64,000 nucleotides of DNA from contig NZ_QFZL01000004.1 of the NCBI RefSeq assembly GCF_003171655.1, forward strand, positions 434,001-498,000, in the 5' to 3' direction. This DNA is from Stakelama portus (GTDB lineage: Bacteria > Pseudomonadota > Alphaproteobacteria > Sphingomonadales > Sphingomonadaceae). The notes under the pieces are model-generated. The model did not search any database, was not told the origin of the DNA, and was given only the letters and a program-made list of their open reading frames with translations. The stretch's first letter is position 1; each line of letters begins with the position of its first letter. This document shows positions 39,680 to 48,703 of the stretch, piece by piece. A program made the translations under genes and the position numbers.

Positions 39680-40365
39680 TGATCGAAGCCATCCGACGCC
39701 GCTATCTGGACCTGCTCGGATCGATCTACATCTATAACGAGCATCGCGGCTATACGAGCATCGAGCGAGTGCTCGAAGCCGTGCGTGCGCGCGATCCCGA
39801 CGATCACGCGCTGATCGCGGCGATCGAAAAGCATCGCGACGACGAGCGCAAACATTATCTGATGTTCAAGCGCTGGTTCGAATTGCAGGGCAAGATGCCG
39901 CTCAGGGTCGATCGCGCCTGCGGCCATATCGACCGGTTCGTCGAAATCATGTTCCGCCGCACGATCGACGATCTCGATACGCAGCGCGTGATTGCCGAGG
40001 ACGATCAGTTCGAGAAGCTGTGCCGCGTCATTTCGCTGACCGAACAGCGCGGGCACAAACAGGTTCATGTCCTGCTGGAACATCCGCTGGTGAAGCCGGA
40101 CAAGGTGCTGATGCGCATCTTCCGGATCATTGAAAAGGACGAGCCGAGCCATTGGGCGCCCTATGACGGCTGGTTGAAGGCGCATGGCAAGCGCAACCCC
40201 AAATGGTGGGAACGCGCGATCGACAGCTTCATCCATTCGGAGCTGCTGTTCCTGAAACTGCCGCTGCTGTTCGTAAATCCCCGGCTCCGCCGTCGGAGCG
40301 ACTGGGCCGATGCGGGCGAAACCGGCGAATGGCTGTCGCGGCCCGGACCGGCGCTGGCTGCCTGA
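39679..40365 (+). CDS. Ferritin-like diiron protein
   Basis: 228 residues, helical. Carboxylate/His motifs are arranged as in ferritin-like four-helix bundles: YIYNEHRGYTSIE, AIEKHRDDERKHYLMF (E..DExxH) and IIEKDEPSHWAPY (second DExxH-like). This suggests a dinuclear iron or manganese site. There is no fusion to another domain, and function is unknown; similar proteins act as oxygenases or metal-stress proteins. Confidence 0.75.
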   Translation: MIEAIRRRYLDLLGSIYIYNEHRGYTSIERVLEAVRARDPDDHALIAAIEKHRDDERKHYLMFKRWFELQGKMPLRVDRACGHIDRFVEIMFRRTIDDLDTQRVIAEDDQFEKLCRVISLTEQRGHKQVHVLLEHPLVKPDKVLMRIFRIIEKDEPSHWAPYDGWLKAHGKRNPKWWERAIDSFIHSELLFLKLPLLFVNPRLRRRSDWADAGETGEWLSRPGPALAA

Positions 40366-40490
40366 GCGGGTTGATCTGCGCTCCGGCTTGACCTAAGGGG
40401 CGCCCGCCGCGCTTATGTTGCGGCGCAGCAAGCGACAATCTGCTCATCCTGCGGCGACCGGTTCAGCACCTCGCCTCCAAAGGACATGCC

Positions 40491-41993
40491 ATGGCCGACG
40501 CCCATATCTCTTTCGCCTCCGACATTCGTCGCGACTGGCTGACCAATCCGGGTCGCGAGTTCCTGTCGGGACTGGTGGTCGCGCTGGCGCTGATTCCCGA
40601 AGCGATCGGCTTTTCGCTGATCGCCGGCGTCGATCCGTCGGTGGGGCTCTATGCCAGTTTCTCGATCGCAGTGATCATTTCGATCACCGGCGGGCGGCCG
40701 GGGATGATTTCGGCGGCGACGGCGGCGGTCGCGGTGCTGGTCGGGCCGCTGGTGCGCGAACATGGCGTCGAATATCTGTTCGCCGCGACGATTCTGATGG
40801 GCGTGTTTCAGGGGATTGCGTCGCTGCTCCGGCTCAATTTGCTGATGCGCTTCGTTTCGCGGTCGGTGATCACCGGCTTCGTCAATTCGCTCGCGATCCT
40901 GATCTTCATGGCGCAGCTGCCGCAGCTCACCCATGTCGGCTGGGAAACCTATGCGCTGGTCGCGGCGGGGCTGGCGGTCATCTATCTGTTGCCGCGGCTG
41001 ACCAATGCGGTGCCGTCGCCGCTGGTCGCGATCGTGCTGTTGTCGATCTTCACCATCGCGACCGGAACCGACGTCAACACGGTGGGCGAAATGGGCACGC
41101 TGCCCAGCACGTTGCCGATGTTCCATCTGCCGCAGGTGCCGTTGACGTTCGAAACCTTGCGGATCGTTGCACCGACCGCGCTCGGCATGGCCGCAGTCGG
41201 GCTGCTCGAATCGCTGCTGACGGCGGAAATCGTCGACGACATGACCGAAACCCGGTCGGACAAGCAGCGCGAATGCCTGGGCCAGGGAGTCGCGAATTTC
41301 TTCACCGGCTTCATCGGCGGCATGGGCGGTTGCGCGATGATCGGCCAGTCGGTGATCAATGTGAAGTCGGGCGGGCGCCGTCGCCTGTCGACCTTCGTCG
41401 CCGGGATCATGCTGCTGGTGCTGATGGTCGCGCTCAACCCGCTGGTCAGCCAGGTGCCGATGCCGGCGCTGGTCGCGGTGATGATCTTTGTGTCGATCAG
41501 CACGTTCCGCTGGTCGAGCTTTGCCGAGATCACGCACCACCCGATGCCGTCGAGCATCGTGATGATCGCGACGGTGGTCACGGTGGTGTGGACGCATGAC
41601 TTGTCCAAGGGCGTGCTGGTTGGCGTGCTGCTTTCGGGCATTTTCTTTGCGGGCAAGGTGCGGCGGCTGGTCACGATCGAAACGCTGCGCACTCCCGACG
41701 GCAAGGAACGGCGCTATATCATCGCCGGCCAGATATTCTTCGCATCGACCGACCGGATCATGGAGACGGTGCGGTTTCGCGAGGAAGGCGTCGAGCGCAT
41801 CGTCATCGACTTGAGCGAGGCGCATTTCTGGGACATTTCCGCCACCGGCGTGCTCGACAAGGTCGTCCTGCGCCTGCGCGGCGAAGGCAAGCAGGTCGAT
41901 GTGCTGGGACTCAACAAGGCGAGCGCGACGCTGGTCGAAAAATATGGCGAGCATGACAAGCCGTTTGAGTCGCTGGGCGTGATTGGGCACTGA
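40491..41993 (+). CDS. SulP-family anion transporter
   Basis: 500 residues with ~11 membrane helices. [22 protein letters not shown] opens the SulP core; [22 protein letters not shown] is the second conserved segment. A C-terminal cytoplasmic STAS domain (from about residue 395) contains [20 protein letters not shown]. Likely transports bicarbonate, sulfate or another anion with Na+ or H+; the branch here (PEAIGF start) resembles those annotated as bicarbonate or sulfate carriers. Confidence 0.92.
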   Translation: MADAHISFASDIRRDWLTNPGREFLSGLVVALALIPEAIGFSLIAGVDPSVGLYASFSIAVIISITGGRPGMISAATAAVAVLVGPLVREHGVEYLFAATILMGVFQGIASLLRLNLLMRFVSRSVITGFVNSLAILIFMAQLPQLTHVGWETYALVAAGLAVIYLLPRLTNAVPSPLVAIVLLSIFTIATGTDVNTVGEMGTLPSTLPMFHLPQVPLTFETLRIVAPTALGMAAVGLLESLLTAEIVDDMTETRSDKQRECLGQGVANFFTGFIGGMGGCAMIGQSVINVKSGGRRRLSTFVAGIMLLVLMVALNPLVSQVPMPALVAVMIFVSISTFRWSSFAEITHHPMPSSIVMIATVVTVVWTHDLSKGVLVGVLLSGIFFAGKVRRLVTIETLRTPDGKERRYIIAGQIFFASTDRIMETVRFREEGVERIVIDLSEAHFWDISATGVLDKVVLRLRGEGKQVDVLGLNKASATLVEKYGEHDKPFESLGVIGH

Positions 41994-42023
41994 GCCCGGC
42001 GCAGCGAACCAGCGGAGTCGAAC

Positions 42024-42986
42024 ATGCGTATATTGCTGACCGGATCGTCGGGGTGGCTCGGGCGCTATCTTGCGCCGATGTTGCGCGGCGCGGGGCATGA
42101 AGTCGTCGGACTGGACGTGGCGCCGGGGCGGGATACGCAGGTGCTGGGATCGGTTGCCGATCGCGATCTGATCGACCGCACCTTTGGCGAGCATGGCATC
42201 GAAGCGGTCATTCATGGCGGTGCGCTGCACAAGCCCGACATCGTTCGGTACCCGCAACAGGCTTTTGTCGACGTCAATGTCACCGGCACGCTGAACCTGA
42301 TCGAAGCAGCAGTGGCGGCGGGGCATGACCGGTTCGTCTTCACATCGACCACATCGCTGATGATCAGCCAGGCGATCCGCGACGAACGCGCCGACCATGC
42401 GGTGTGGCTGGACGAAACGAGCGGCCCGATCGAACCGCGCAACATTTATGGCGTCACCAAGCACGCTGCGGAGAATCTCTGCCGCCTGGCGCATGGCGAG
42501 CATGGGCTGAACGCGATCGTCCTGCGCACCAGCCGCTTTTTCCCCGAAGAGGATGATACCCATCGGACGCTGTCGGGCGAGAATATGAAGGCGAACGAGT
42601 TTCTGCATCGGCGCCTGACCGTCGAGGACGCTGCGCGGGCGCATATCGCTGCGCTGGAAACGGCGCCGGAAATCGGATTCGGCACGTTCATCGTTTCCGC
42701 ACCGCCGCCCTTTGTCCGCGACGACGTCAGGGAACTGAAACGCGACGCCGCCGCCGTTATCGGGCGATATTTTCCGGACGCTGCCGAGCTTTATGCTGCG
42801 CGCGGCTGGGCGCTGCCGACGACGATCGGGCGGGTATATGATCCCGGCCTTGCCGAGCGGAAAATGGGGTTTCGCGCCGCCACCGATTTCCGCGCGATCC
42901 TGAATGCGATGGCGTCGGGCGCGCCGCTGCCGCTGGTGCATGACGCCGATTATACCTCGCCCAAGGAGCAGGTGGCGCAGTGCTGA
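42024..42986 (+). CDS. NAD-dependent epimerase/dehydratase (SDR extended)
   Basis: 320 residues. The Rossmann GxxGxxG is in ILLTGSSGWLGRYLAPML at the N-terminus; the catalytic pair is in NIYGVTKHAAENL (YxxxK). Acts on nucleotide sugars or similar substrates; the specific reaction cannot be told. AGCGGAGT lies before the ATG, 30 bases after the transporter gene. Confidence 0.9.
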   Translation: MRILLTGSSGWLGRYLAPMLRGAGHEVVGLDVAPGRDTQVLGSVADRDLIDRTFGEHGIEAVIHGGALHKPDIVRYPQQAFVDVNVTGTLNLIEAAVAAGHDRFVFTSTTSLMISQAIRDERADHAVWLDETSGPIEPRNIYGVTKHAAENLCRLAHGEHGLNAIVLRTSRFFPEEDDTHRTLSGENMKANEFLHRRLTVEDAARAHIAALETAPEIGFGTFIVSAPPPFVRDDVRELKRDAAAVIGRYFPDAAELYAARGWALPTTIGRVYDPGLAERKMGFRAATDFRAILNAMASGAPLPLVHDADYTSPKEQVAQC

Positions 42987-43059
42987 GGCGGCGGGTTGCC
43001 GGTAATTTTCTGTCCTGAACGCTTGCCTTCGCGCAGTATTGGATTAGACGCCCCGCATC

Positions 43060-44499
43060 ATGGCTAGCAAACCTCTTACGCTGTACGAAAAGATCTGGGC
43101 CGATCATGTGGTGGAGCGCCGCGACGACGGCACCTGCCTTATCTATATCGATCGCCACCTTGTTCATGAAGTGACGAGCCCGCAGGCATTCGAAGCGCTG
43201 CGCGTCGCCGGGCGTCCGGTGCGCCGCCCGGACCTGACGCTGGCCGTGCCCGATCACAATGTGCCGACCACGCCGCGCGTCGATGCGGCGGGGCGGGCAT
43301 TGCCGATCGCCGATCCGCAAAGCGCCGAACAGCTTCAGGCATTGCGCCAGAACACGAGCGATTTCGGCATCGACTATATCGACGCCATCGCGCCCGAACA
43401 GGGCATCGTCCATGTCGTCGGACCCGAACAGGGCTTTACGCTGCCCGGCACGACGCTTGTCTGTGGCGACAGCCACACTGCGGCGCATGGCGCGCTGGGT
43501 GCGCTCGCGTTCGGCATCGGCACCAGCGAAGTCGAGCATGTGCTCGCCACGCAAACGCTGCTGCTCAGCCAGTCGAAGACGATGGAGGTCCGCGTCGAAG
43601 GCAGTCTGGGCTTCGCAGTGACTCCCAAGGACGTCATTCTGGCGATCATCGGCAGGATCGGCGCGTCGGGCGGCACCGGCTATGTCATCGAATATACGGG
43701 TGACACAATATGTGACATGTCGATCGAGGGGCGGCTGACCGTCGCCAATATGTCGATCGAAGGCGGTGCGCGAGCCGGGCTGATCGCGCCCGACGACAAG
43801 ACCTTTGCCTATCTGAAGGGCCGGCCGATGGCACCGGCTGGCGAGGCGTGGGAACGCGCGCTTGCCTATTGGCGGACTCTGCCGAGCGACCCGGGTGCAC
43901 AATATGACCGCAGCGTTCGCATCGATGCCAGTGCGATCGCGCCGTCGCTCACCTGGGGCACCAGTCCCGAGGATGTCGTGGCGATCACCGATCGCGTGCC
44001 CGATCCGGACAGCTTCGCCGATCCGTCCAAGCGCAAGGCGGCGCGCAAGTCGCTGGACTATATGGGTCTGACTCCCGGCATGGCGATGCAGGACATCCCG
44101 GTCGAGCATGTCTTTATCGGATCGTGCACCAACAGCCGGATCGAGGATCTGCGCGCAGCCGCCGCCGTGGTGAAGGGGCGCAAGGTTGCCGATCGCATCC
44201 GTCAGGCGCTGATCGTTCCGGGTTCGGGCCTGGTCAAGCGCCAGGCAGAAGCCGAAGGGCTCGACCGCATCTTCATCGAAGCCGGTTTCGAATGGCGCGA
44301 GCCGGGCTGTTCGATGTGTCTCGCCATGAACCCGGATAAAGTCCCGGCCGGAGAACGTTGTGCTTCCACTTCGAATCGAAATTTTGTAGGAAGACAAGGT
44401 CCTGGGGCTCGGACGCATCTGGTTTCGCCTGCAATGGCGGCCGCTGCGGCAGTGACGGGTCGACTTGCCGACGTTCGGGATCTCATGGCCGGGAATTGA
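43060..44499 (+). CDS. leuC: 3-isopropylmalate dehydratase large subunit
   Basis: 479 residues. Leucine pathway enzyme that isomerises 2- to 3-isopropylmalate with LeuD. The [4Fe-4S] cysteines are in [13 protein letters not shown] and [32 protein letters not shown] and [20 protein letters not shown] are family landmarks. leuD follows, separated by a small exported peptide gene. Confidence 0.97.
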   Translation: MASKPLTLYEKIWADHVVERRDDGTCLIYIDRHLVHEVTSPQAFEALRVAGRPVRRPDLTLAVPDHNVPTTPRVDAAGRALPIADPQSAEQLQALRQNTSDFGIDYIDAIAPEQGIVHVVGPEQGFTLPGTTLVCGDSHTAAHGALGALAFGIGTSEVEHVLATQTLLLSQSKTMEVRVEGSLGFAVTPKDVILAIIGRIGASGGTGYVIEYTGDTICDMSIEGRLTVANMSIEGGARAGLIAPDDKTFAYLKGRPMAPAGEAWERALAYWRTLPSDPGAQYDRSVRIDASAIAPSLTWGTSPEDVVAITDRVPDPDSFADPSKRKAARKSLDYMGLTPGMAMQDIPVEHVFIGSCTNSRIEDLRAAAAVVKGRKVADRIRQALIVPGSGLVKRQAEAEGLDRIFIEAGFEWREPGCSMCLAMNPDKVPAGERCASTSNRNFVGRQGPGARTHLVSPAMAAAAAVTGRLADVRDLMAGN

Positions 44500-44544
44500 T
44501 GGCCGGGATTTGATGGGCTTAGGATCGAAATCGGGGGATCGATC

Positions 44545-44709
44545 ATGAAGGGTGCATTGGTAGTTTTGATCGCGGGAACGATTCTTAGCGGGATCGCGGC
44601 CGCCTATGCCACCACCACCCACACCATGGACGATCCCGCCGCGACCATCGGCTTGACCGCCAGTCCCATCGCCGTCGAAGCCGGCAGCCAGATCGCCGCG
44701 CGCAACTGA
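44545..44709 (+). CDS. Small exported/membrane peptide between leuC and leuD
   Basis: 54 residues: MKGALVVLIAGTILSGIAAA then a short Thr/Asp/Ala-rich tail ending AGSQIAARN. A GGGGG site precedes the ATG. It has a hydrophobic signal-like N-terminus with one Lys at position 2; the rest would be periplasmic. No family recognised. Its position inside the leu operon with no gap for a separate promoter suggests co-transcription. Confidence 0.6.
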   Translation: MKGALVVLIAGTILSGIAAAYATTTHTMDDPAATIGLTASPIAVEAGSQIAARN

Positions 44710-44791
44710 CATCCCGCGTTCGCGCAGGTTGATCGCAACGCCCCGGCCACGCTAGGGGCGAACCCCTTCCCATAACCTGGAATCGCTAGCC

Positions 44792-45421
44792 ATGAAGCCT
44801 GTCCGTCAAGTTGCCGGTACCGCCTATCCCTGGGGCGCCAAGAACGTCGACACCGACGTGATCATCCCCGCGCACTGGCTGAAGACGGTGCTGCGTTCGG
44901 GCCTTGCGAAAGGTGCGTTCGAAACCGTGCGCGCGGAACCGGGCAATGTGTTCGACGATCCGCGCTATGCCGGTTCGCCGATCCTGATCGCGGGCGAGAA
45001 TTTCGGGTGCGGGTCGAGCCGTGAACACGCCGCCTGGGCGCTGGCCGATATGGGCGTTGCCGCCGTGATCGCGCCAAGCTTTTCCGACATTTTTTCCAGC
45101 AATGCCTTCAAGAACGGGATCGTGCCGGTGGTGTTGCCGCAGGAAGCCGTCGATCGCCTGATCGAAGTTGCCGAAAGCAATGAGATTACCGTTGATCTGG
45201 AAACCATGACCGTCACCACGCCCTTCCAGGACCGTTTCACCTTCGACCTCGACCCGTTTCGCCGTCAATGCCTGCTGGAGGGACTGGACGAAGTCGGACT
45301 GACCCTGTCAAAAGATACCGCGATTTCGAAATACGAATCCGGTGTTGCCAGTGCGCGGCCCTGGATCAAGGTAGGAGCAGGCAATGAAAGCACTTTTGTC
45401 CACGGCGCCGGGCGGACCTGA
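44792..45421 (+). CDS. leuD: 3-isopropylmalate dehydratase small subunit
   Basis: 209 residues. Starts [47 protein letters not shown] is the substrate-specificity loop and [20 protein letters not shown] the core. The C-terminus is extended by ~8 residues beyond the usual end and overlaps the next gene by 38 bases. Partner of LeuC. Confidence 0.96.
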   Translation: MKPVRQVAGTAYPWGAKNVDTDVIIPAHWLKTVLRSGLAKGAFETVRAEPGNVFDDPRYAGSPILIAGENFGCGSSREHAAWALADMGVAAVIAPSFSDIFSSNAFKNGIVPVVLPQEAVDRLIEVAESNEITVDLETMTVTTPFQDRFTFDLDPFRRQCLLEGLDEVGLTLSKDTAISKYESGVASARPWIKVGAGNESTFVHGAGRT

Positions 45422-46385
45422 AACTCTAAAGATCGAAGAGCTGCCCGATCCCGCTGCGGGCAAGGGCGAAGTGGTGGTGGCGGTCAAGGCCTGCTCGATC
45501 AACTTCCCCGACGTCCTGATCATCGAGGACAAATATCAGTTCAAGCCGCCGCGCCCCTTTGCGCCGGGCGGTGAAATTGCCGGCATCGTCGAATCGGTGG
45601 GGGAGGGCGTCACTCAGTTCGCTCCCGGCGATCGCGTGATCGGGGTGCTCGGCCATGGCGGCCTGGCCGAAAAGATCGCGGCGCCGGCCGACAAGCTCTA
45701 TGCCCTGCCCGAAGGGCGCAGTTTCGAAGATGGTGCGGCATTGCTGCTCACCTATGCCACCACGATCCATGCCCTGCTCGACCGCGGCAAGCTGAAAGCC
45801 GGCGAGACGCTGCTCGTACTGGGCGCGGCGGGTGGCGTCGGGCTGGCCGCGATCGAACTGGGCAAGGCATTCGGCGCGACCGTGGTCGCTGCCGTGTCGA
45901 GCGAGGAAAAGGCACAGGCGGCGAAAGAGGCCGGTGCGGACAGGGCCATCATCTATCCGCGCGCGCCGTTCGACAAGGAACAGTCGCGCGAAGTCGCCAA
46001 TCTGTTCAAGCAAGCCGTCGGCCCGAACGGCGCCGATGTGATCTATGATCCGGTCGGCGGCGATTATGCCGAGCCCGCGCTGCGTGCGATCGCGTGGGAA
46101 GGCCGCTATCTGGTGATCGGTTTCCCCGCCGGCATTCCCAAGCTTCCGCTCAATCTCACGCTGCTCAAAAGCTGCGATGTCCGCGGCGTATTTTGGGGCG
46201 CATTCGCGGCACGCGATCCCGGCGCCAATGCCGCGCATGTCGAGCATCTGTTCCGCTTGTGGAGCGAGGGAAGCATTGCGCCCAGGGTCACCGACATCTT
46301 CCCCTTTGCCGATGGCGGCAAGGCGATCGCGAAGATGGCGGCGCGGCAGGCTGTCGGCAAGCTGGTGGTCCGCGTTGCCGAATAA
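45384..46385 (+). CDS. NADPH:quinone oxidoreductase-like MDR enzyme
   Basis: 333 residues. The MDR catalytic fold starts [20 protein letters not shown]; the coenzyme loop is [20 protein letters not shown]. Zinc-binding cysteines of true alcohol dehydrogenases are absent, matching the quinone oxidoreductase (zeta-crystallin) branch. Starts 38 bases before the leuD stop, with TAGGAG in the leuD coding region, so translation is linked to leuD. Confidence 0.92.
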   Translation: MKALLSTAPGGPETLKIEELPDPAAGKGEVVVAVKACSINFPDVLIIEDKYQFKPPRPFAPGGEIAGIVESVGEGVTQFAPGDRVIGVLGHGGLAEKIAAPADKLYALPEGRSFEDGAALLLTYATTIHALLDRGKLKAGETLLVLGAAGGVGLAAIELGKAFGATVVAAVSSEEKAQAAKEAGADRAIIYPRAPFDKEQSREVANLFKQAVGPNGADVIYDPVGGDYAEPALRAIAWEGRYLVIGFPAGIPKLPLNLTLLKSCDVRGVFWGAFAARDPGANAAHVEHLFRLWSEGSIAPRVTDIFPFADGGKAIAKMAARQAVGKLVVRVAE

Positions 46386-46498
46386 CCGTGCCGGGTGACG
46401 GGGCGGCAGGCGGTTTTGCGCCATGCACCCCGTTGTCATCGTCGGGCCACTCTCCTATCTCGGGCGCAAAGCAGGCTATTTTGTAAGGGCTCAGGCGC

Positions 46499-46822
46499 AT
46501 GACCAGTTTCGACGATCGCGAGAAGGCATTTGAAGCGAAATACGCTCGCGACGAGGAAATCGCGTTTCGCGTGACCGCGCGGCGCAACCGGCTGCTCGGC
46601 GAATGGGCGGCGGCACAGATGAAGCTGACGCCCGAGGAAACCGACGCCTATGCCAAGGCGGTGGTCCAGGCCGATTTCGAGGAAGCCGGCGACGAAGACG
46701 TGGTGCGCAAGCTGGTCGGTGACCTGACTGCGGCTGGCGTTACCACCGATGAAGCCGCGATCCGGCTGGCGATCGAGGAAAAGGCCGTCGAGGCGCGCCG
46801 CCAGCTGATGGAATCGAAATAA
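46499..46822 (+). CDS. DUF1476 protein, ATPase inhibitor subunit zeta
   Basis: 107 residues, mostly helical and charged: FDDREKAFEAKYARDEEIAFRV at the N-terminus and ETDAYAKAVVQADFEEAGDED in the middle. This is DUF1476, the family of the Paracoccus F1-ATPase inhibitor zeta, which blocks reverse ATP hydrolysis by binding F1. Typical of alphaproteobacteria. Followed by bolA and grxD within 4 bases each. Confidence 0.9.
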   Translation: MTSFDDREKAFEAKYARDEEIAFRVTARRNRLLGEWAAAQMKLTPEETDAYAKAVVQADFEEAGDEDVVRKLVGDLTAAGVTTDEAAIRLAIEEKAVEARRQLMESK

Positions 46823-46826
46823 TCCG

Positions 46827-47066
46827 ATGCCGATGCCCGCTGCCGAGATCGAAGCGCTGATCCGCGAAGGGATTCCCGACGCGCAGGTCGAGATTACCGA
46901 TCTGGCCGGAGACGGCGATCATTATTCGGCGCGTGTCGTAAGCGCGAGCTTTCGCGGCAAATCGCGCGTGCAGCAACAGCGCGCCGTTTATGCCGCGCTT
47001 GGCGGACGCATGGGCGGCGAATTGCACGCGTTGCAACTTGTTACCGCAGCGCCGGTAGAGGAGTAG
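46827..47066 (+). CDS. BolA family protein
   Basis: 79 residues with the BolA KH-like fold: IREGIPDAQVEITDLAGDGDHY and the RVQQQRAVYAAL helix; HAL near the C-terminus. BolA-type proteins bind a [2Fe-2S] cluster together with a monothiol glutaredoxin, which is encoded directly after it (3-base gap). Likely works in iron-sulfur cluster trafficking or iron sensing. Confidence 0.9.
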   Translation: MPMPAAEIEALIREGIPDAQVEITDLAGDGDHYSARVVSASFRGKSRVQQQRAVYAALGGRMGGELHALQLVTAAPVEE

Positions 47067-47069
47067 AAT

Positions 47070-47396
47070 ATGAGCGAGGATACCCAGCAGCGCATTCGGG
47101 AACTGGTCGATGCCAGCCCGGTACTGCTTTTCATGAAGGGCAGCCCGCTGTTTCCCCAGTGCGGATTTTCGAGCCGTGCGGTCGCGATTCTCAATCATCT
47201 CGGCGTCGAATTCGAAAGCGTCGATGTGCTGCAGGATCAGGCGGTGCGCCAGGGCATCAAGAGCTTTTCCGACTGGCCGACCATCCCCCAGCTTTATGTG
47301 AAGGGTGAGTTTGTCGGCGGTTCGGACATCATGATGGAAATGTACGAATCGGGCGAACTGGCCGAAATGATGCAGGCCAAGGGCCTCGTTTCCTGA
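47070..47396 (+). CDS. grxD: Monothiol glutaredoxin (Grx4/GrxD type)
   Basis: 108 residues with the CGFS active site (Cys31 in FPQCGFSSRAV) and WPTIPQLYVKGEFVGGSDI, the glutathione- and cluster-binding segments. Carries a glutathione-coordinated [2Fe-2S] cluster between dimers or with BolA. Last gene of the zeta-bolA-grxD run; a terminator follows. Confidence 0.95.
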   Translation: MSEDTQQRIRELVDASPVLLFMKGSPLFPQCGFSSRAVAILNHLGVEFESVDVLQDQAVRQGIKSFSDWPTIPQLYVKGEFVGGSDIMMEMYESGELAEMMQAKGLVS

Positions 47397-47424
47397 GCGC
47401 AGCCGACGGCTGACCGTTGCAAAT

Positions 47425-47460
47425 GTAAACGCCCGTGTCCCCGTGACGCGGGCGTTTTGC
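47425..47460 (+). terminator. Rho-independent terminator after grxD
   Basis: AAACGCCCG (47427-47435) pairs with CGGGCGTTT (47449-47457) around a 13-base loop; TTTTG follows. Confidence 0.8.
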
Positions 47461-47699
47461 TGTTCGCCCGCCAACGCCGCCGGGGATGCGTATCGTTCCT
47501 ATGGAAACACCGGGTGCGGGCGGGTCGACGCGAGACCGGAAAGCTGGCCGACCCGCCCTGCTGAAGCGTGGAAACGCTCGGTGCGACAACGACGTTGCAG
47601 GGGGCGTGCCAACTGCTGGCGGCGACCAAATTCCAGACGTTTCAATGGTTAATTGCGGCCGCCGCGCAGGGGGTGTTGTAAACTTCCCCGACAGGCCCG
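47461..47699. other. Intergenic region with a 10-bp inverted repeat
   Basis: No gene between the grxD terminator and cyoD (convergent). It holds a perfect 10-bp inverted repeat GGGCGGGTCG (47518-47527) / CGACCCGCCC (47549-47558) with a 21-base loop. Open frames here look like shadows. The hairpin could be a bidirectional end for the cyo transcript or a small RNA. Confidence 0.45.
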
Positions 47700-48080
47700 T
47701 CAGCGCGTCGGAACATCATGCGTCGCGGCATTGCTGTCGCTCGCCTGATGCATACGCCCGGAAAGGTCGGACATGATGTACCAGGTGCCGCCCGCCATGA
47801 TCGCGAGCAGGCTGACCGAGAACAGCACCAGCAACAGATCCTCGCGCGACTGCCGGCCGGAAAAGCTGAGATGGAGGAAGTTGCGCAGGTGCGCGACGAT
47901 CTGCAGCAGCGCGGCGACGCAGATCAGCGCGACCTTCCATGTCGCTGGCAGGTCGGACAGCAGCGCAGCGAAGGCACCGACCGTCAGCGCCAGACTGACG
48001 ACGAAGCCTGTGGCATAGCTTTTGATTTCGCTGTTCGCGCTTTGCTGCGGATCGAGCGCTCCGGTGTTCGGTTTGGTCAT
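47700..48080 (-). CDS. cyoD: Cytochrome o ubiquinol oxidase subunit IV
   Basis: 126 residues with three membrane helices: SYATGFVVSLALTVGAFAAL, WKVALICVAALLQIVAHL, and LLLVLFSVSLLAIMAGGTWY. The HLRNFLHL stretch is typical of CyoD. Small structural subunit of the bo3-type oxidase. ATG overlaps the cyoC stop by 4 bases. Confidence 0.92.
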   Translation of the reverse strand: MTKPNTGALDPQQSANSEIKSYATGFVVSLALTVGAFAALLSDLPATWKVALICVAALLQIVAHLRNFLHLSFSGRQSREDLLLVLFSVSLLAIMAGGTWYIMSDLSGRMHQASDSNAATHDVPTR

Positions 48081-48703
48081 GCGAGCGGCACCAGGAAAAC
48101 GAAGGAGAAGATCCCGACCCAGATCAGGTCGAGGAAATGCCAGAACACGCCGAGCATCGACAGGCGGACCTTCACCACGTCATCGATGCCGCGCGTCGCG
48201 ATCTGGCCGATCATGGCGAGAATCCACATTATCCCGGAAAAGACGTGCACGCCGTGCAGGCCCACCAGCGCCCAATAGGCACTCAGCCAGCCGCTTGCCT
48301 GTGGCGTGCCACCCTCGCTCGCCTGGGAGAGGAAATCCTTCACTTCGAAGAACAGGAATCCTGTGCCCAGCATCGCGCACAGGAACAGCCAGGCGACCAG
48401 TTTTGCGCGGCCTTTCTTATATTTGACGCCCAGCGAGACGCCGGCATAGGCGACGCCGCCGACAAGCAGGAAGGCCGTCTGGATCGCGACGCTCTTGATG
48501 TCGAACAGGTCGTTCGGCCCGGGTCCGCCCGCCAGCCCCATCGGATTGAGATATGCGGCATAGGCGGCGAACAGGATGCCGAAGATGATGAGGTCGCTCA
48601 TCAGGAACACCCAGAAACCGAACACCGTGGTTTCGGCCTGATCATGTGCCTCGCCATGCGTGTCGCCGAGGTTCAGTCCGGGATAAAGGTTGCTCTCGCT
48701 CAT
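48077..48703 (-). CDS. cyoC: Cytochrome o ubiquinol oxidase subunit III
   Basis: 208 residues, five membrane helices. TVFGFWVFLMSDLIIFGILFA at the start, LLVGGVAYAGVSLGVKYKKG in the middle, and LVGLHGVHVFSGIMWILAMI plus HFLDLIWVGIFSFVFLVPLA at the end are CyoC signatures. Overlaps cyoB and cyoD by 4 bases on each side. Confidence 0.94.
   Translation of the reverse strand: MSESNLYPGLNLGDTHGEAHDQAETTVFGFWVFLMSDLIIFGILFAAYAAYLNPMGLAGGPGPNDLFDIKSVAIQTAFLLVGGVAYAGVSLGVKYKKGRAKLVAWLFLCAMLGTGFLFFEVKDFLSQASEGGTPQASGWLSAYWALVGLHGVHVFSGIMWILAMIGQIATRGIDDVVKVRLSMLGVFWHFLDLIWVGIFSFVFLVPLA

Noticed and set aside
40413..42941. 842-codon minus-strand frame opposite the SulP transporter and epimerase
   Set aside because: His/Arg/Asp/Gln-rich shadow sequence with no domain; both plus-strand genes are complete.
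42757..44712. 651-codon minus-strand frame over leuC
   Set aside because: Shadow frame; LeuC with all Fe-S cysteines is on the plus strand.
47480..47505. AACG-N18-GTTCC, a minus-strand EcfG-like match
   Set aside because: Spacing is 18, outside the usual 16-17, and no minus-strand gene lies downstream before grxD.
47486..47776. 96-codon plus-strand frame between grxD and cyoD
   Set aside because: No ribosome binding site, no protein-like composition, overlaps cyoD and the inverted repeat.
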